DNA of 38,685 nucleotides from Phenylobacterium sp. CCH9-H3 (GCF_001557235.1 NZ_LSJI01000274.1:1-38685); one strand, 5' to 3'; shown: positions 7,303-16,739, numbered from the stretch's first letter. Numbers and translations are program-made. The notes: generated by a model not told the origin, from the sequence alone.

Positions 7303-8700
7303 ATGGCGAGGGTCGCCTGGCTTGTGGCAGCCTGCCTGCTGGCCGCCGCCCCCGCCGCAGCCCAGCCGGCGCGCGAGCATCGCGAAATGGTCGCCGAGTT
7401 GGGCGGGACCTATCTCGGCCCGCAGGCGGACTATGTGCAGCGGGTCGGCGAGCGGATGGCGCAGGCGGCGGGGATGCGCCAGCGCTGCATCTTCACGGTA
7501 GTGAACTCCGAGGTCGTCAACGCCTTCACCGCGCCGCCCGGCTGCTACGTCTACGTGACGCGCGGGCTGCTCAGCATCGTGAACTCCGAGGCGGAGCTGG
7601 CGGCGGTGCTGGGCCACGAGCTGGGCCACGTGGCCGCCAACCACGCGATTCGTCAGCAGAACGCCGAAACCATGGGCAGCCTCGCCGCCGCCCTGCTGGG
7701 CGTCGCCACCAAGTCCGACCTCGCCGGCAAGGTGGCCGGCCGCGTCGCCAAGCTGGGCGCGCTCGGCTATTCGCGGAACCAGGAGTACGAGGCGGACAGT
7801 CTGGCTCTGACCTACCTGCCGGCGGCGGGCTATGCGCCGGAGGGGCTCACGCGCGTCCTGGACGATCTGCAGCGGGAAGGCGCCTTCACCGCGCGCGAGA
7901 CAGGGCAGCCGGAGGGTGGCATGGCGCCTTGGGCCAGCACCCATCCCCTGACCTCGGACCGGATCCGCCGCGCCAGCGCCCAGGCCGCCAAGACGCCTCC
8001 GCAGGCGGAGCTGACGCTGGACGAGGCCAGCTACCTCGCCGCCATCGACGGCCTGCCCTACGGGGAGGCGGGGGCGCAGGCCTACGTCCGGGGCGGCAGC
8101 TACATCCATCCGCAACTCGGCATCCGCTTCGATGCGCCGCGTGGCTTCCAGTTGGCCAACGAGCCCCAGGCGGTGCGGGTGAGCGGGCCGGGCGGGACCC
8201 TGGCCGAGTTCACCGGCGGGCGCGCCACGCCGAAGCAGCTGGAAGACTATGCCCTGGACGTGCTGCGCGGCGTCGTACGCAACGGCCGCCACCAGGTGGG
8301 GCAGGCCCAGCACACGAAGATCAACGGCCTGGACGCGGTGGTCCTGCCGGCGCGGGCGACGTCGGCGGGGCGGCCCGTCGACCTGACGGTGGTGGCCTAT
8401 TCCCTGGGGCGCGACGAGGCCTACAGCTTCGTCGCCATGACGCCGGCCGGTCAGGCCGGCCTGTTCGACCCGATGTTCGACTCCTTCCGCCGCCTGTCGG
8501 ACCGCGAGGTCGAAGCGATCTCCGGACGCCGTATCGCCGTCGTCGAGGTGCGCCCCGGCGACACGGCCGAGTCCATGGTGGCCCGGATGGCGCCGGACCG
8601 GGACCGGATGGACCGCTTCCTGATGCTGAACGCCCTGGAACCGGGCCAGCCGCTGCGGCCGGGAACCCAGGTGAAACTGGTCATCGAGGGCCGCCCTTGA
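7303..8700 (+). CDS. M48 family zinc metalloprotease with C-terminal LysM-like segment
   Basis: A 465-residue exported protease. A signal peptide occupies about residues 1-21 (ending AAAQP). The HExxH zinc motif is GHELGHVAANH (H105-H109) and the third ligand is E163 in NQEYEADSLALTYL, the pattern of BepA/Oma1-type M48 peptidases that act in periplasmic or outer-membrane protein quality control. Residues about 265-400 form an unassigned domain, and the C-terminus (PGDTAESMVARM ... PLRPGTQVKLV) resembles a LysM fold. The start is ATG 7303, preceded by GGGGAGA at a reasonable distance; an in-frame ATG at 7285 is less well placed. It is divergent from the uracil-DNA glycosylase gene. Specific substrate unknown. 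Confidence 0.88.
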   Translation: MARVAWLVAACLLAAAPAAAQPAREHREMVAELGGTYLGPQADYVQRVGERMAQAAGMRQRCIFTVVNSEVVNAFTAPPGCYVYVTRGLLSIVNSEAELAAVLGHELGHVAANHAIRQQNAETMGSLAAALLGVATKSDLAGKVAGRVAKLGALGYSRNQEYEADSLALTYLPAAGYAPEGLTRVLDDLQREGAFTARETGQPEGGMAPWASTHPLTSDRIRRASAQAAKTPPQAELTLDEASYLAAIDGLPYGEAGAQAYVRGGSYIHPQLGIRFDAPRGFQLANEPQAVRVSGPGGTLAEFTGGRATPKQLEDYALDVLRGVVRNGRHQVGQAQHTKINGLDAVVLPARATSAGRPVDLTVVAYSLGRDEAYSFVAMTPAGQAGLFDPMFDSFRRLSDREVEAISGRRIAVVEVRPGDTAESMVARMAPDRDRMDRFLMLNALEPGQPLRPGTQVKLVIEGRP

Positions 8701-8721
8701 GCACCCGGTACGGGTTCGCCC

Positions 8722-8751
8722 TTGACCGCCCCGCCGTGACCTCCCGATAAG
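8722..8751 (+). promoter_or_regulatory. candidate housekeeping promoter for ETF-QO gene
   Basis: TTGACC (8722-8727) and GATAAG (8746-8751) are separated by 18 nt, about 65 nt before the ETF-QO start. The match to a sigma-70-class promoter is moderate and unsupported by other evidence. Confidence 0.25.
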
Positions 8752-8816
8752 ACCCCTTCATAACGCGAGCATCGGACGGCGAGGGGGCCGGCGGTGACGG
8801 ACCAAAGGGGAACGCG

Positions 8817-10487
8817 ATGAGCGAAGACGTCGGCCAGTCGATCCAGCGGGAAGCGATGGAGTATGACGTCGTCATCGTCGGCGCCGGGCCTTCGGGCCTG
8901 GCCGCGGCGATCCGCCTGAAGCAGCTCGACGCGAACCTGACCGTGGCGGTGCTGGAGAAGGGCGCCGAGGTCGGCGCGCACATCCTATCGGGCGCCGTGA
9001 TCGACCCCAGGGGCCTTTCCGAGCTGCTGCCCAACTGGAAGGAGCTGGGCGCCCCGTTGGAGACCCCGGTCACCAAGGACGTGTTCCTGCTGCTGGGGCC
9101 CCAAGGCAGCCTGGAACTGCCCATGTGGGCCATGCCGCCGTTCATGGACAACCACGGCAACTACATCGCCTCGCTGGGCAACGTCTGCCGCTGGCTGGCG
9201 GGGCAGGCCGAGGGCCTGGGCGTCGAGATCTATCCCGGCATGGCCGCTTCGGCGCCGGTGTTCGAGGGCGACAAGCTGGTGGGCGTGGTCGCCGGCGAGT
9301 TCGGCTTCGGCAAGGATGGCAAACCCGGTCCGAACTACGAGCCCGGGATGGAGCTGCGCGGCAAGTACGTGTTCATCGGCGAGGGCGTCCGCGGCTCGCT
9401 GGCCAAGGTGCTGAAGGCCAAGTACGGCCTCGGGAAGGACGCCGACAAGGAGAAGTACGGCATCGGCATCAAGGAGCTGTGGCAGGTTCCGGACGCGGTG
9501 TTCACGCCGGGCCTCGTGCAGCACACGACGGGCTGGCCCCTGGACGACAAGACCGGCGGCGGCAGCTTCCTCTATCACTTCGGCGACAACTACGTGGCGA
9601 TCGGCTTCGTCACCCACCTGAACTACAAGAACCCCTGGCTCTCGCCTTTCGACGAGTTCCAGCGTTTCAAGCACCACCCGGAGGTGGCCAAGTACCTGGA
9701 GGGCGGCAAGCGCATCGCCTACGGCGCCCGCGCGATCAGCGAGGGCGGCCTGCAATCGATCCCGAAGCTGTATTTCCCGGGCGGCGTCCTGCTGGGCGAC
9801 AGCGCCGGCTTCGTGAACGTGCCGCGGATCAAGGGCAGCCATGCCGCCATCAAGAGCGGCGTCATGGCCGCCGAGGCCGCCTTCCACGCCATCCAGGCGG
9901 GCCGGGCGGGCGATGAACTGGTCGAGTACAAGGCGGCCTTCGACGGGTCGTGGCTCAAGAAGGAGCTGAACGTCGTCCGGAACGCCAAGCCGATGCTGTC
10001 GAAGTTCGGCACGGCCATCGGCGGCGCCGTCTCCATGTTCGACATGTGGACCACGCACCTCCTGGGCGGCTTCTCGTTCTTCGGCACCCTGAAGCACGGC
10101 AAGAGCGACGCGGAATCCACGGGGAACGCCAAGGACTACAAGCCCATCGTCTATCCGAAGCCGGATGGCGTGCTGAGCTTCGACAAGCTGTCCAGCGTGT
10201 TCCTCTCGTCGACCAACCATGACGAGGCCCAGCCGGCGCACCTGAAGCTGCGCGACCCCTCGATCCCGATCTCGGTGAACCTGCCCAAGTACGGCGAGCC
10301 GGCGCGGCTGTACTGCCCGGCGGGCGTCTACGAGGTGCTGTACGACGAAGCCGGCCAGAACCCGAAGTTCCAGATCAACTTCCAGAACTGCGTCCACTGC
10401 AAGACCTGCGACATCAAGGATCCGTCGCAGAACATCGACTGGACGACGCCGCAGGGCGGGGACGGGCCGAACTACCCGAACATGTAG
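8817..10487 (+). CDS. electron transfer flavoprotein-ubiquinone oxidoreductase
   Basis: A 556-residue inner-membrane-associated enzyme that passes electrons from reduced ETF (fatty-acid and amino-acid dehydrogenases) to ubiquinone. The FAD-binding GxGxxG motif is VGAGPSGLAAAI (22-27). The family-typical EKGAEVGAHILSGAVIDP, GEGVRGSLAK and GDSAGFVNVPRIKGSHAA blocks are present. The C-terminal ferredoxin-like domain carries C500, C525, C528 and C531 (NCVHCKTCDIKDPSQNI) for a 4Fe-4S cluster. Length and order match the bacterial and mitochondrial protein. The start ATG 8817 has AAGGGG just upstream; a second ATG at residue 14 (MEYDVVIVG) is also possible. A TPR lipoprotein gene follows after 66 nt. 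Confidence 0.95.
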   Translation: MSEDVGQSIQREAMEYDVVIVGAGPSGLAAAIRLKQLDANLTVAVLEKGAEVGAHILSGAVIDPRGLSELLPNWKELGAPLETPVTKDVFLLLGPQGSLELPMWAMPPFMDNHGNYIASLGNVCRWLAGQAEGLGVEIYPGMAASAPVFEGDKLVGVVAGEFGFGKDGKPGPNYEPGMELRGKYVFIGEGVRGSLAKVLKAKYGLGKDADKEKYGIGIKELWQVPDAVFTPGLVQHTTGWPLDDKTGGGSFLYHFGDNYVAIGFVTHLNYKNPWLSPFDEFQRFKHHPEVAKYLEGGKRIAYGARAISEGGLQSIPKLYFPGGVLLGDSAGFVNVPRIKGSHAAIKSGVMAAEAAFHAIQAGRAGDELVEYKAAFDGSWLKKELNVVRNAKPMLSKFGTAIGGAVSMFDMWTTHLLGGFSFFGTLKHGKSDAESTGNAKDYKPIVYPKPDGVLSFDKLSSVFLSSTNHDEAQPAHLKLRDPSIPISVNLPKYGEPARLYCPAGVYEVLYDEAGQNPKFQINFQNCVHCKTCDIKDPSQNIDWTTPQGGDGPNYPNM

Positions 10488-10512
10488 TGGCCATTTTTCC
10501 CGTGTGACGATG

Positions 10513-10542
10513 GGGCGCTTGCGGCGGAGCCTCCGCGCGCCC
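10513..10542 (+). other. hairpin in the leader of the TPR lipoprotein gene
   Basis: GGGCGC (10513-10518) pairs with GCGCCC (10537-10542), with a further inner stem GCGG/CCGC. It has no T-run and ends 11 nt before the ATG at 10554. It could be a poor terminator of the ETF-QO gene or a structured leader. It is seen only as an inverted repeat. Confidence 0.4.
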
Positions 10543-10553
10543 AGAGTCTGACC

Positions 10554-12248
10554 ATGCTTCGTACCCTGTTGCTCGCCTGCGCCGCCCCCCTCGTCCTGCT
10601 CGGAGGCTGCGCCAGCGCCGTCCCCAAGACCGAGGATGCGGTTCTCGGCGCCCCGATCGCCGCCGACAGCGCCTATGGCATGTTCCTGGCGGGCAGCGCG
10701 GCGCTCCAGGAGGGACGGAACGGCGACGCCGCGCGGTTCCTCGAACTGGCCCGCAGCCAGAGCGGCGACGATCCCGCGGTGGCCGAGCGCGCCTTCACCG
10801 CGGCGTTGATGGCCGGGGATATCCAAAAGGCGGCGTTGCTGGCCCCTGACGGGCCCACGGCCTCCGAGCCCGGCAAGCGCCTCGGCCGGCTGGTCAAGGT
10901 CGTGGCGGCTATCGGCGAGGGCAAGGGCAAGGTCGCGAAGGCCGAGCTGTCGAACGACGGGATCGGCTTCCCCCACCGCGCCGCAGCCGCGCTCCTGGGG
11001 CCGTGGGTGTCCGCCTCGGTCGGCGATACCGAAGGCTCCACCGTGCGGCCGCAGCTCCGGGGCGACGCGGGTGTCGACTATTTCGGCCAGATCGGCCAGG
11101 CGCACCTGTTCGAACGCGCCCGCCGCTACGACGAGGCCGAGACCGATTTCAAGGCGGTCACTGCCAGCGAGAATCCTAGCGAAATCGCCGTGCTGGCGTA
11201 CGGCGGCTTCCTGGAGCGTCGCAACCGCCGGCCCGAGGCCCTGGCCCTCTATGACGCGGCGCTGAGGCGCAATCCCTCGAACCTCAGCCTCAAGGCGGCC
11301 CGGGCCCGCGCCGGCGGAAACCGCGCCGCCCCGCCGATGCCGACCCTCAAGGAAGGCGCCGCCTTCGCCCTGCTGGCGCCGGCCGCCACCATGATCAGCG
11401 CCAAGCAGGAATCCATCGGCCTGGCCTATCTGCGCCTGTCCCTGTCGCTGGATCCGCAGCGCAACGACGCCTGGCTGATGCTGGGCGACCTGCTGCAGCA
11501 GAACGGCGACGTCGAAGGCGCGCGCCTGGCCTATTCCAAGCCCAAGCCCACCTCGGCCGAATTCCCGGCGGCGCAGGCCAAGCTGGCCTGGAGCTACCAA
11601 AGCGCGGGCGACAAGGAGGGGGCGCTGCGGCTGGCCCGCGCCGGCGCGGCCACGGGCGACACCGAGGCGCGGACGACCCTGTCCGACCTGCTCCGCGCCA
11701 ACGAGCAATATCCCGAGGCGATCGAGATCCTGAACGGCCTGATCGCCGAGGCCAAGGCGCCGGATTGGCAGCTTCACTATGCGCGCGGCCAGGCGTTCGA
11801 GCGGTCGGGCAGGTGGAAGGAAGCCGAGGCCGACCTCGCCCTCGCGTTGAAACTGCGGCCGGACGAGCCCGAACTGCTCAACTACCTGGGCTATGCCTGG
11901 ATCGACCGCGGCGAGCGGCTGCAGGAAGCCATGGGCATGGTCGAGCGGGCCGTGGCGTCCAACCCGCGCTCGGGCGCCATCGTCGACAGCCTGGGCTGGG
12001 CGCACTACCGCCTCGGCGACTACAAAAAGGCGGTCGAGGTGCTGGAGCAGGCCGTCGAGCTGGAGGCGGGCGACCCCGAAATCAACAACCACCTGGGGGA
12101 CGCCTACTGGATGGTCGGCCGCAAGGACGAGGCGGTCTTCCAGTGGCGGCGCGTCCTGACCCTGAAACCCGACGACAAGATCAAGGGCGACGCGGAAAAG
12201 AAGCTGGCCTCGGGCCTGGGCCCGCAGCCGAAACTCGCCGGGCAATAG
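10554..12248 (+). CDS. tetratricopeptide-repeat lipoprotein
   Basis: A 564-residue protein with a lipoprotein signal (MLRTLLLACAAPLVL then LGGC, lipobox cysteine at residue 19). The rest is helical with TPR units; the clearest are near 255-300 (RNDAWLMLGDLLQQNGDVEGAR) and from about 395 to 545 (AEADLALALKLRPDEPELLNYLGYAWIDRG, AIVDSLGWAHYRLGDYKKAVEVL, INNHLGDAYWMVGRKDEAV). Such proteins act as scaffolds or assembly factors in the cell envelope; the partner is not known. ispE begins after only 1 nt (stop TAG 12246-12248, ATG 12250), so the two are almost certainly co-transcribed, although no functional link is evident. Confidence 0.85.
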   Translation: MLRTLLLACAAPLVLLGGCASAVPKTEDAVLGAPIAADSAYGMFLAGSAALQEGRNGDAARFLELARSQSGDDPAVAERAFTAALMAGDIQKAALLAPDGPTASEPGKRLGRLVKVVAAIGEGKGKVAKAELSNDGIGFPHRAAAALLGPWVSASVGDTEGSTVRPQLRGDAGVDYFGQIGQAHLFERARRYDEAETDFKAVTASENPSEIAVLAYGGFLERRNRRPEALALYDAALRRNPSNLSLKAARARAGGNRAAPPMPTLKEGAAFALLAPAATMISAKQESIGLAYLRLSLSLDPQRNDAWLMLGDLLQQNGDVEGARLAYSKPKPTSAEFPAAQAKLAWSYQSAGDKEGALRLARAGAATGDTEARTTLSDLLRANEQYPEAIEILNGLIAEAKAPDWQLHYARGQAFERSGRWKEAEADLALALKLRPDEPELLNYLGYAWIDRGERLQEAMGMVERAVASNPRSGAIVDSLGWAHYRLGDYKKAVEVLEQAVELEAGDPEINNHLGDAYWMVGRKDEAVFQWRRVLTLKPDDKIKGDAEKKLASGLGPQPKLAGQ

Positions 12249-12249
12249 G

Positions 12250-13125
12250 ATGCCCGCGCGCCTCGCGCCGGCGAAGGTCAATCTGTTCCTTCACGTGGGC
12301 GCGCCGACCGCCGACGGCTATCATCCCATCTGCAGCCTGATGGTCTTCGCCGATGTGGGCGATCGGGTGTCGATGGAGTTGGGCGAGGGCCGCCTGACCG
12401 CCAGCGGCCCGTTTGCCGCAGGCCTGGGGCGAGAGTCGGACAACCTCATCATCCGCGCCGTGCGCGCCTTCGTGGCGGAACTGGGCCGGCCGATGGCGGA
12501 GCTTTCGTTCGGCCTCGACAAGCGCCTGCCCATCGCCAGTGGCCTAGGCGGCGGCTCCAGCGATGCGGGCGCCGCCCTGCGGCTGATCCGGGAGGTATTC
12601 GCGCCCCAGGTCGATGACGCGCGGCTCGAAGCCGTGGCGGCGCGCCTGGGCGCCGACGGGGCCGCCTGCCTCTGGGGGCGACCTGTCCTGGCGCAGGGGC
12701 GGGGAGAGCAGCTGACACCCGCGCCCGGGCTTCCCATGCTGCACGGCGTGCTGGTCAACCCGGGCGTCCCGGTCTCGACGCCGGAGGTCTATCGCCGGCT
12801 GGACGCTGCGGGCGCCTTCGGCGACGTGACACCGCCGGTCATGCCCGAAGCTTTCGAGAGCCCGCAGGAGGTCGCCGCCTGGCTGGCGACGCAGGGCAAC
12901 GACCTGGAGGCGCCGGCCGTGGCCGTGGCGCCCGAGATCGGGACCGTGCTGGACACGTTGCGTGACGAGCCGGAAGTGCTGCTGGCCAGGGTCTCGGGCT
13001 CCGGCGGGACCTGCTTCGCGCTGTGCATCGACGACATTGCGGCCGAGACCTTGGCCGAGCGGATCGAGGCCATGGCGCCCCATTGGTGGGTCGAGCGCTG
13101 CCGCCTTGGCGGTCCCTGGGAATAG
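12250..13125 (+). CDS. ispE: 4-diphosphocytidyl-2-C-methyl-D-erythritol kinase
   Basis: A 291-residue GHMP kinase of the non-mevalonate (MEP) isoprenoid pathway. It phosphorylates the 2-hydroxyl of 4-diphosphocytidyl-2-C-methyl-D-erythritol with ATP in the cytoplasm. The N-terminal LAPAKVNLFLHV contains the active-site Lys (K9). The ATP-binding loop is LPIASGLGGGSSDAGAAL (about 93-110). D135 in LGADGAACLWG matches the catalytic Asp, and SGSGGTCFALC is the C-terminal GHMP motif. The LGAD block reads GAACLWG where many homologs have VPFF, a conservative variation. It starts 1 nt after the TPR lipoprotein gene and is followed by two hairpins separating it from convergent amtB. Confidence 0.95.
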   Translation: MPARLAPAKVNLFLHVGAPTADGYHPICSLMVFADVGDRVSMELGEGRLTASGPFAAGLGRESDNLIIRAVRAFVAELGRPMAELSFGLDKRLPIASGLGGGSSDAGAALRLIREVFAPQVDDARLEAVAARLGADGAACLWGRPVLAQGRGEQLTPAPGLPMLHGVLVNPGVPVSTPEVYRRLDAAGAFGDVTPPVMPEAFESPQEVAAWLATQGNDLEAPAVAVAPEIGTVLDTLRDEPEVLLARVSGSGGTCFALCIDDIAAETLAERIEAMAPHWWVERCRLGGPWE

Positions 13126-13136
13126 CCGGAACGAAA

Positions 13137-13160
13137 ACGGGGGCCCCGAAGGACCCCCGT
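13137..13160 (+). terminator. terminator-like hairpin after ispE
   Basis: ACGGGGG (13137-13143) pairs with CCCCCGT (13154-13160), 11 nt after the ispE stop. No clear T-run follows, so it is a probable but not canonical intrinsic terminator. Confidence 0.55.
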
Positions 13161-13172
13161 CTCTACCCCACT

Positions 13173-13203
13173 GACGCCTGCCGGCCGTTCGGCGGCAGGC
13201 GTC
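13173..13203. terminator. hairpin between convergent ispE and amtB
   Basis: A perfect 11-bp inverted repeat, GACGCCTGCCG (13173-13183) and CGGCAGGCGTC (13193-13203), with a 9-nt loop, ending 12 nt from the amtB stop. Neither side has a T-run. Its position between tail-to-tail genes suggests a bidirectional or processing hairpin. Confidence 0.5.
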
Positions 13204-13215
13204 TCTCCCCCGAGA

Positions 13216-14778
13216 CTACGAGTGGTAGGCGCGTTCACCGTGCTCGACGATGTCCAGGCCCTCTTCTTCGGCTTCCGGCGAGGACCGCAGGCCGACCGTG
13301 TACTTGATGATGAAGAACACGATGCTGGAGGCCACCGCCGACCAGACCACCGCCACCAGCACAGCCTTAAGCTGGGTGATGAACTGGCCCATCATGCTGT
13401 AGCTGGCCAGCGCGTCGCAGGTGGAGATGTCGCCGTCCGCCGCGCAGGTCGTGTAGTCCACGATCCCCGCGCCGCCGAGGCTGGCCGAGACCAGGATGCC
13501 GGTGGCCAGGGCGCCGACGATGCCGCCGATGGCGTGGATGCCGAAGGCGTCCAGGCTGTCGTCGTACTTGAGGGCGTTCTTCACCACCGAGCAGAAGAAG
13601 ACGCAGATCGGTGAGACCACGAGGCCCAGGATCAGGGCGCCCATCGGTCCCGCGAAGCCCGCGGCCGGGGTGACCGCGACCAGGCCGGCGACCAGGCCGG
13701 AGGCCATGCCCAGCAGAGAAGCCTTCTTACGCGTCACCCATTCGGTCATCGCCCAGGAGAAGCCCGCCGCCGCGGTGGCGACGAAGGTGTTGACCACCGC
13801 CAGCGCGGCATAGCCGTTGGCTTCCAGGTTGGAGCCGGCGTTGAAGCCGAACCAGCCCACCCACAGCAGGCCGGCGCCCACGAGGGTCAGGGTCAGCGAG
13901 TGCGGCTGCATCGGCTCGGACCGGTAGCCCTTGCGGGGGCCCAGGATCAGGGCGCCCATGAGGGCCGCGATGCCGGCGTTGATGTGAACCACGGTGCCGC
14001 CCGCGAAGTCGAGCGCGCCCCAGCCCCACAGCAGACCCGACTTCACCGGGTCGGTCGGGGCCGTCGCAATGCCGTCGGGGCCCGGCCACCACCAGACCAT
14101 GTGGGCCATCGGATAGTAGGAGAGCAGCGGCCACAGGACAGCGAAGATCACGCAGGCGGCGAACTTCATCCGCTCGGCCACGCCGCCGAGCACCAGGCAG
14201 GCGGTGATCGCCGCGAAGGTCATCTGGAAGGCGATGAAGGTCAGTTCCGGAACGTAGATGCCGGTCGAGAAGGTCGCCGCGTTCGAAGCCGGCGTGACGT
14301 CCTTCAGGAACAGGCGGCCCGCGCCGCCGACGAAGGTGTCGAGACCGCCCCCGTCGGTGAACGCAAGGCTGTAGCCGTAGGTGACCCAGGCGATCATGCC
14401 GATCACGCAGACGGTGGCCGTCTGCATCAGCATCGACAGCATGTTCTTCTGGCGGACCAGGCCGCCGTAGAACAGCGCCAGGCCGGGGATGATCATCAGC
14501 AGTACGAGGACGGTGGAGACCATCATCCAGGTCGTGTCGCCCTTGTCGACCGTCTGGGCGGGCGCGGCCGGCGCCGCCGCTTCAGGAGCCGGCGCGGGGG
14601 CCGCGGCCTCAGGCGCCGCAGCCTCAGGCGCCGCAGGCTCGGGCGCGGCGGCGGCAGGAGCGGCGGCAGGCGCCGCGGCCTCCTGGGCGAGGGCAGGGGC
14701 CGCCAACGGCGCCCCGGCCATCACGGCGGCGAGCGCGAGCCCGGCCAGCCGCTGTTTTCCAAAGAATTTCATAAGCAT
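13216..14778 (-). CDS. amtB: ammonium transporter AmtB, with signal peptide and long Ala/Pro/Glu linker
   Basis: A 520-residue inner-membrane ammonium channel. A signal peptide (about 1-32, ending APALAQ) is followed by a low-complexity segment of Ala, Pro and Glu (about 33-76). The Amt core begins with GDTTWMMVSTVLVLLMIIPGLALFYGGLVR and has about 11 membrane segments, including WWPGPDG, GALDFAGGTVVHINAG and DSLDAFGIHAIGGIVGAL with the pore histidines (VHINAG, FGIHAIGG). It follows glnK by 16 nt on the same strand, the conserved glnK-amtB operon. In this operon the PII protein blocks the channel under nitrogen sufficiency. Start: ATG 14778 with AAGGGG 4 nt before it, or ATG 14772 (10 nt spacing); unresolved. 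Confidence 0.93.
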   Translation of the reverse strand: MLMKFFGKQRLAGLALAAVMAGAPLAAPALAQEAAAPAAAPAAAAPEPAAPEAAAPEAAAPAPAPEAAAPAAPAQTVDKGDTTWMMVSTVLVLLMIIPGLALFYGGLVRQKNMLSMLMQTATVCVIGMIAWVTYGYSLAFTDGGGLDTFVGGAGRLFLKDVTPASNAATFSTGIYVPELTFIAFQMTFAAITACLVLGGVAERMKFAACVIFAVLWPLLSYYPMAHMVWWWPGPDGIATAPTDPVKSGLLWGWGALDFAGGTVVHINAGIAALMGALILGPRKGYRSEPMQPHSLTLTLVGAGLLWVGWFGFNAGSNLEANGYAALAVVNTFVATAAAGFSWAMTEWVTRKKASLLGMASGLVAGLVAVTPAAGFAGPMGALILGLVVSPICVFFCSVVKNALKYDDSLDAFGIHAIGGIVGALATGILVSASLGGAGIVDYTTCAADGDISTCDALASYSMMGQFITQLKAVLVAVVWSAVASSIVFFIIKYTVGLRSSPEAEEEGLDIVEHGERAYHS

Positions 14779-14794
14779 GTGTCCCCTTGTCCCG

Positions 14795-15513
<719 letters not shown>

Positions 15514-16101
15514 ATGTCGCCGACCCGCTTCTTCCTCGCCGCCGCCGCCGCCGCCGCCCTGAGCGCCGCGCCGTTCGCCGCCTCGGCCCAGACGCCGGCC
15601 GCCGCGCCAGTCGCCGTGCAGGGCGACCTCGTGGACACCCTGAAGCTGTCGGGCCAGTTCACGACCTTCGTGGGTGGGATCGATGCGACCAATCTCGCCG
15701 GCCTGCTGAAGACCAACAAGAACCTCACGGTCTTCGCCCCCACCGACGCCGCCTTCGCCGCCATGCCGGCCGACCAGCTGGCCAAGCTGAAGAGCGACAA
15801 GGCGGCGATGCAGAAGTTCGTCCTGCACCATGTGGTCAACGCGCCCGTGGACTCGAGCAAGATCAAGGGCGCCAAGGGGCCCGTCCCGTCGGGCGCGGGC
15901 GACACCATCCTGCTGGACGGTAGCGACGAGGGCGGCGCCCTCAAGGTGGACGGCGCCACGATCGTCCAGGCGGACCTGCGCACCGGCAGCGGCCTGCTGC
16001 ACGTGGTGGACAAGGTGCTGGTTTCCGGCGAGGGCGCGGTCGAGCCGCCAGCCGCCAGCGCACCCGCGGCGGACGCCTCGGCCACCGCGCCCACCAGCTA
16101 A
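15514..16101 (+). CDS. secreted fasciclin (FAS1) domain protein
   Basis: A 195-residue exported protein. A signal peptide (about 1-25, ending AASAQ) precedes a single FAS1 domain (about 35-175) with its two conserved boxes: NLTVFAPTDAAFAAMP and LLHVVDKVLVSGE, plus the LHHVV segment between them. A Pro/Ala/Thr-rich tail ends the protein. FAS1 domains mediate adhesion or surface interaction; the bacterial role here is unknown. The start ATG 15514 has AAGGA about 8 nt upstream. It stands alone between a divergent glnK operon and another small secreted-protein gene. Both small genes have an EcfG-type promoter, so induction under general stress is inferred. Confidence 0.88.
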   Translation: MSPTRFFLAAAAAAALSAAPFAASAQTPAAAPVAVQGDLVDTLKLSGQFTTFVGGIDATNLAGLLKTNKNLTVFAPTDAAFAAMPADQLAKLKSDKAAMQKFVLHHVVNAPVDSSKIKGAKGPVPSGAGDTILLDGSDEGGALKVDGATIVQADLRTGSGLLHVVDKVLVSGEGAVEPPAASAPAADASATAPTS

Positions 16102-16127
16102 GGGCGGCAAAACCTTGGGCGGCGGCG

Positions 16128-16152
16128 GGAACCAACACCCGCCTGAGCCGTA
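16128..16152 (+). promoter_or_regulatory. putative EcfG/SigT general-stress promoter of the small secreted-protein gene
   Basis: GGAAC (16128-16132), 16 nt, then CGTA (16149-16152), about 60 nt before the ATG at 16211. It has exactly the same spacing and boxes as the site before the fasciclin gene. Confidence 0.5.
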
Positions 16153-16210
16153 CAGCGTCAGCACGTCGAGGATGGGGCTTTGCATCGCGCCATCAACCGG
16201 AGTTCTGACG

Positions 16211-16642
16211 ATGAAGATCGCCCTTTTCGCCACCGCAACGGCCGCCGTCGCCCTCCTGGGCGGCGCGGCCTTCGCTCAAGACCAGAACATGCCGAAGCCC
16301 CCGACCCCCGGGTCGGTGACAGGCGACTGGAACGGAGCCCACGCGCCCTCGGACGACAAGCAGTACACAGAGAAGGTGACCGTGCCTGTCGGCTCGACGG
16401 CCTCCACCGGCATCGCCGCGCCGCCGGTCGACACCGGCGTGACCGCCTCCGCCCCGCCGGCCGACGCCACCGCCTCGGCCGCGACCACGACGGCGCCGGC
16501 GGCGGGCAGCTACGCCCAGTCGGCCAGTGTCACGACCTCGACCGTCACCAATGGTCCGGTGCCCGACACGGCCGAGAACCGTGCGAAATACGGTCAACCG
16601 CTTTCGCGCGCCGGCAAGCGGACCGCTGCGCGGGGCAACTGA
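16211..16642 (+). CDS. small secreted protein of unknown function
   Basis: A 143-residue protein with a clear signal peptide ([23 protein letters not shown], cleavage after AFA). The mature part begins with Pro-rich sequence, has a short Trp-containing segment ([28 protein letters not shown]), then a long low-complexity region rich in Ala, Thr, Ser, Pro and Val, and ends with a more polar tail ([26 protein letters not shown]). No family was recognised. The start ATG 16211 is the one giving the signal peptide. It lies 109 nt after the fasciclin gene, with its own putative EcfG promoter in between and a strong terminator after it. Confidence 0.7.
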   Translation: MKIALFATATAAVALLGGAAFAQDQNMPKPPTPGSVTGDWNGAHAPSDDKQYTEKVTVPVGSTASTGIAAPPVDTGVTASAPPADATASAATTTAPAAGSYAQSASVTTSTVTNGPVPDTAENRAKYGQPLSRAGKRTAARGN

Positions 16643-16671
16643 AACCACTCGGAAATCAGCCCTCCCTTGGG

Positions 16672-16700
16672 TTGAAGCGAAGGTCGGCGGGCCCTATGGT
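16672..16700 (+). promoter_or_regulatory. weak candidate glyQ promoter overlapping the preceding terminator
   Basis: TTGAAG (16672-16677) and TATGGT (16695-16700) are 17 nt apart, each matching four of six consensus bases. The -10 box lies in the loop and right arm of the terminator at 16683-16715. This is inference from position; the match is modest. Confidence 0.25.
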
Positions 16701-16715
16701 CCGCCGACTTTTTTT
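16683..16715 (+). terminator. strong Rho-independent terminator just before glyQ
   Basis: GTCGGCGGGCC (16683-16693) pairs with GGTCCGCCGAC (16698-16708), one G-T pair in 11, with a CTAT loop, followed by seven T (16709-16715). It ends the small secreted-protein transcript and stops 24 nt before the glyQ start codon. Confidence 0.9.
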
Positions 16716-16739
16716 GCGCCTGCGAACGTACCGTCCCCA

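Noticed and set aside
8985..12281. A 1098-codon open frame on the minus strand across ETF-QO, the TPR lipoprotein gene and the start of ispE
   Set aside because: It is antisense to well-identified genes, has no domain features and is Arg/Gly/Leu-rich, as expected from GC-rich third codon positions on the other strand.
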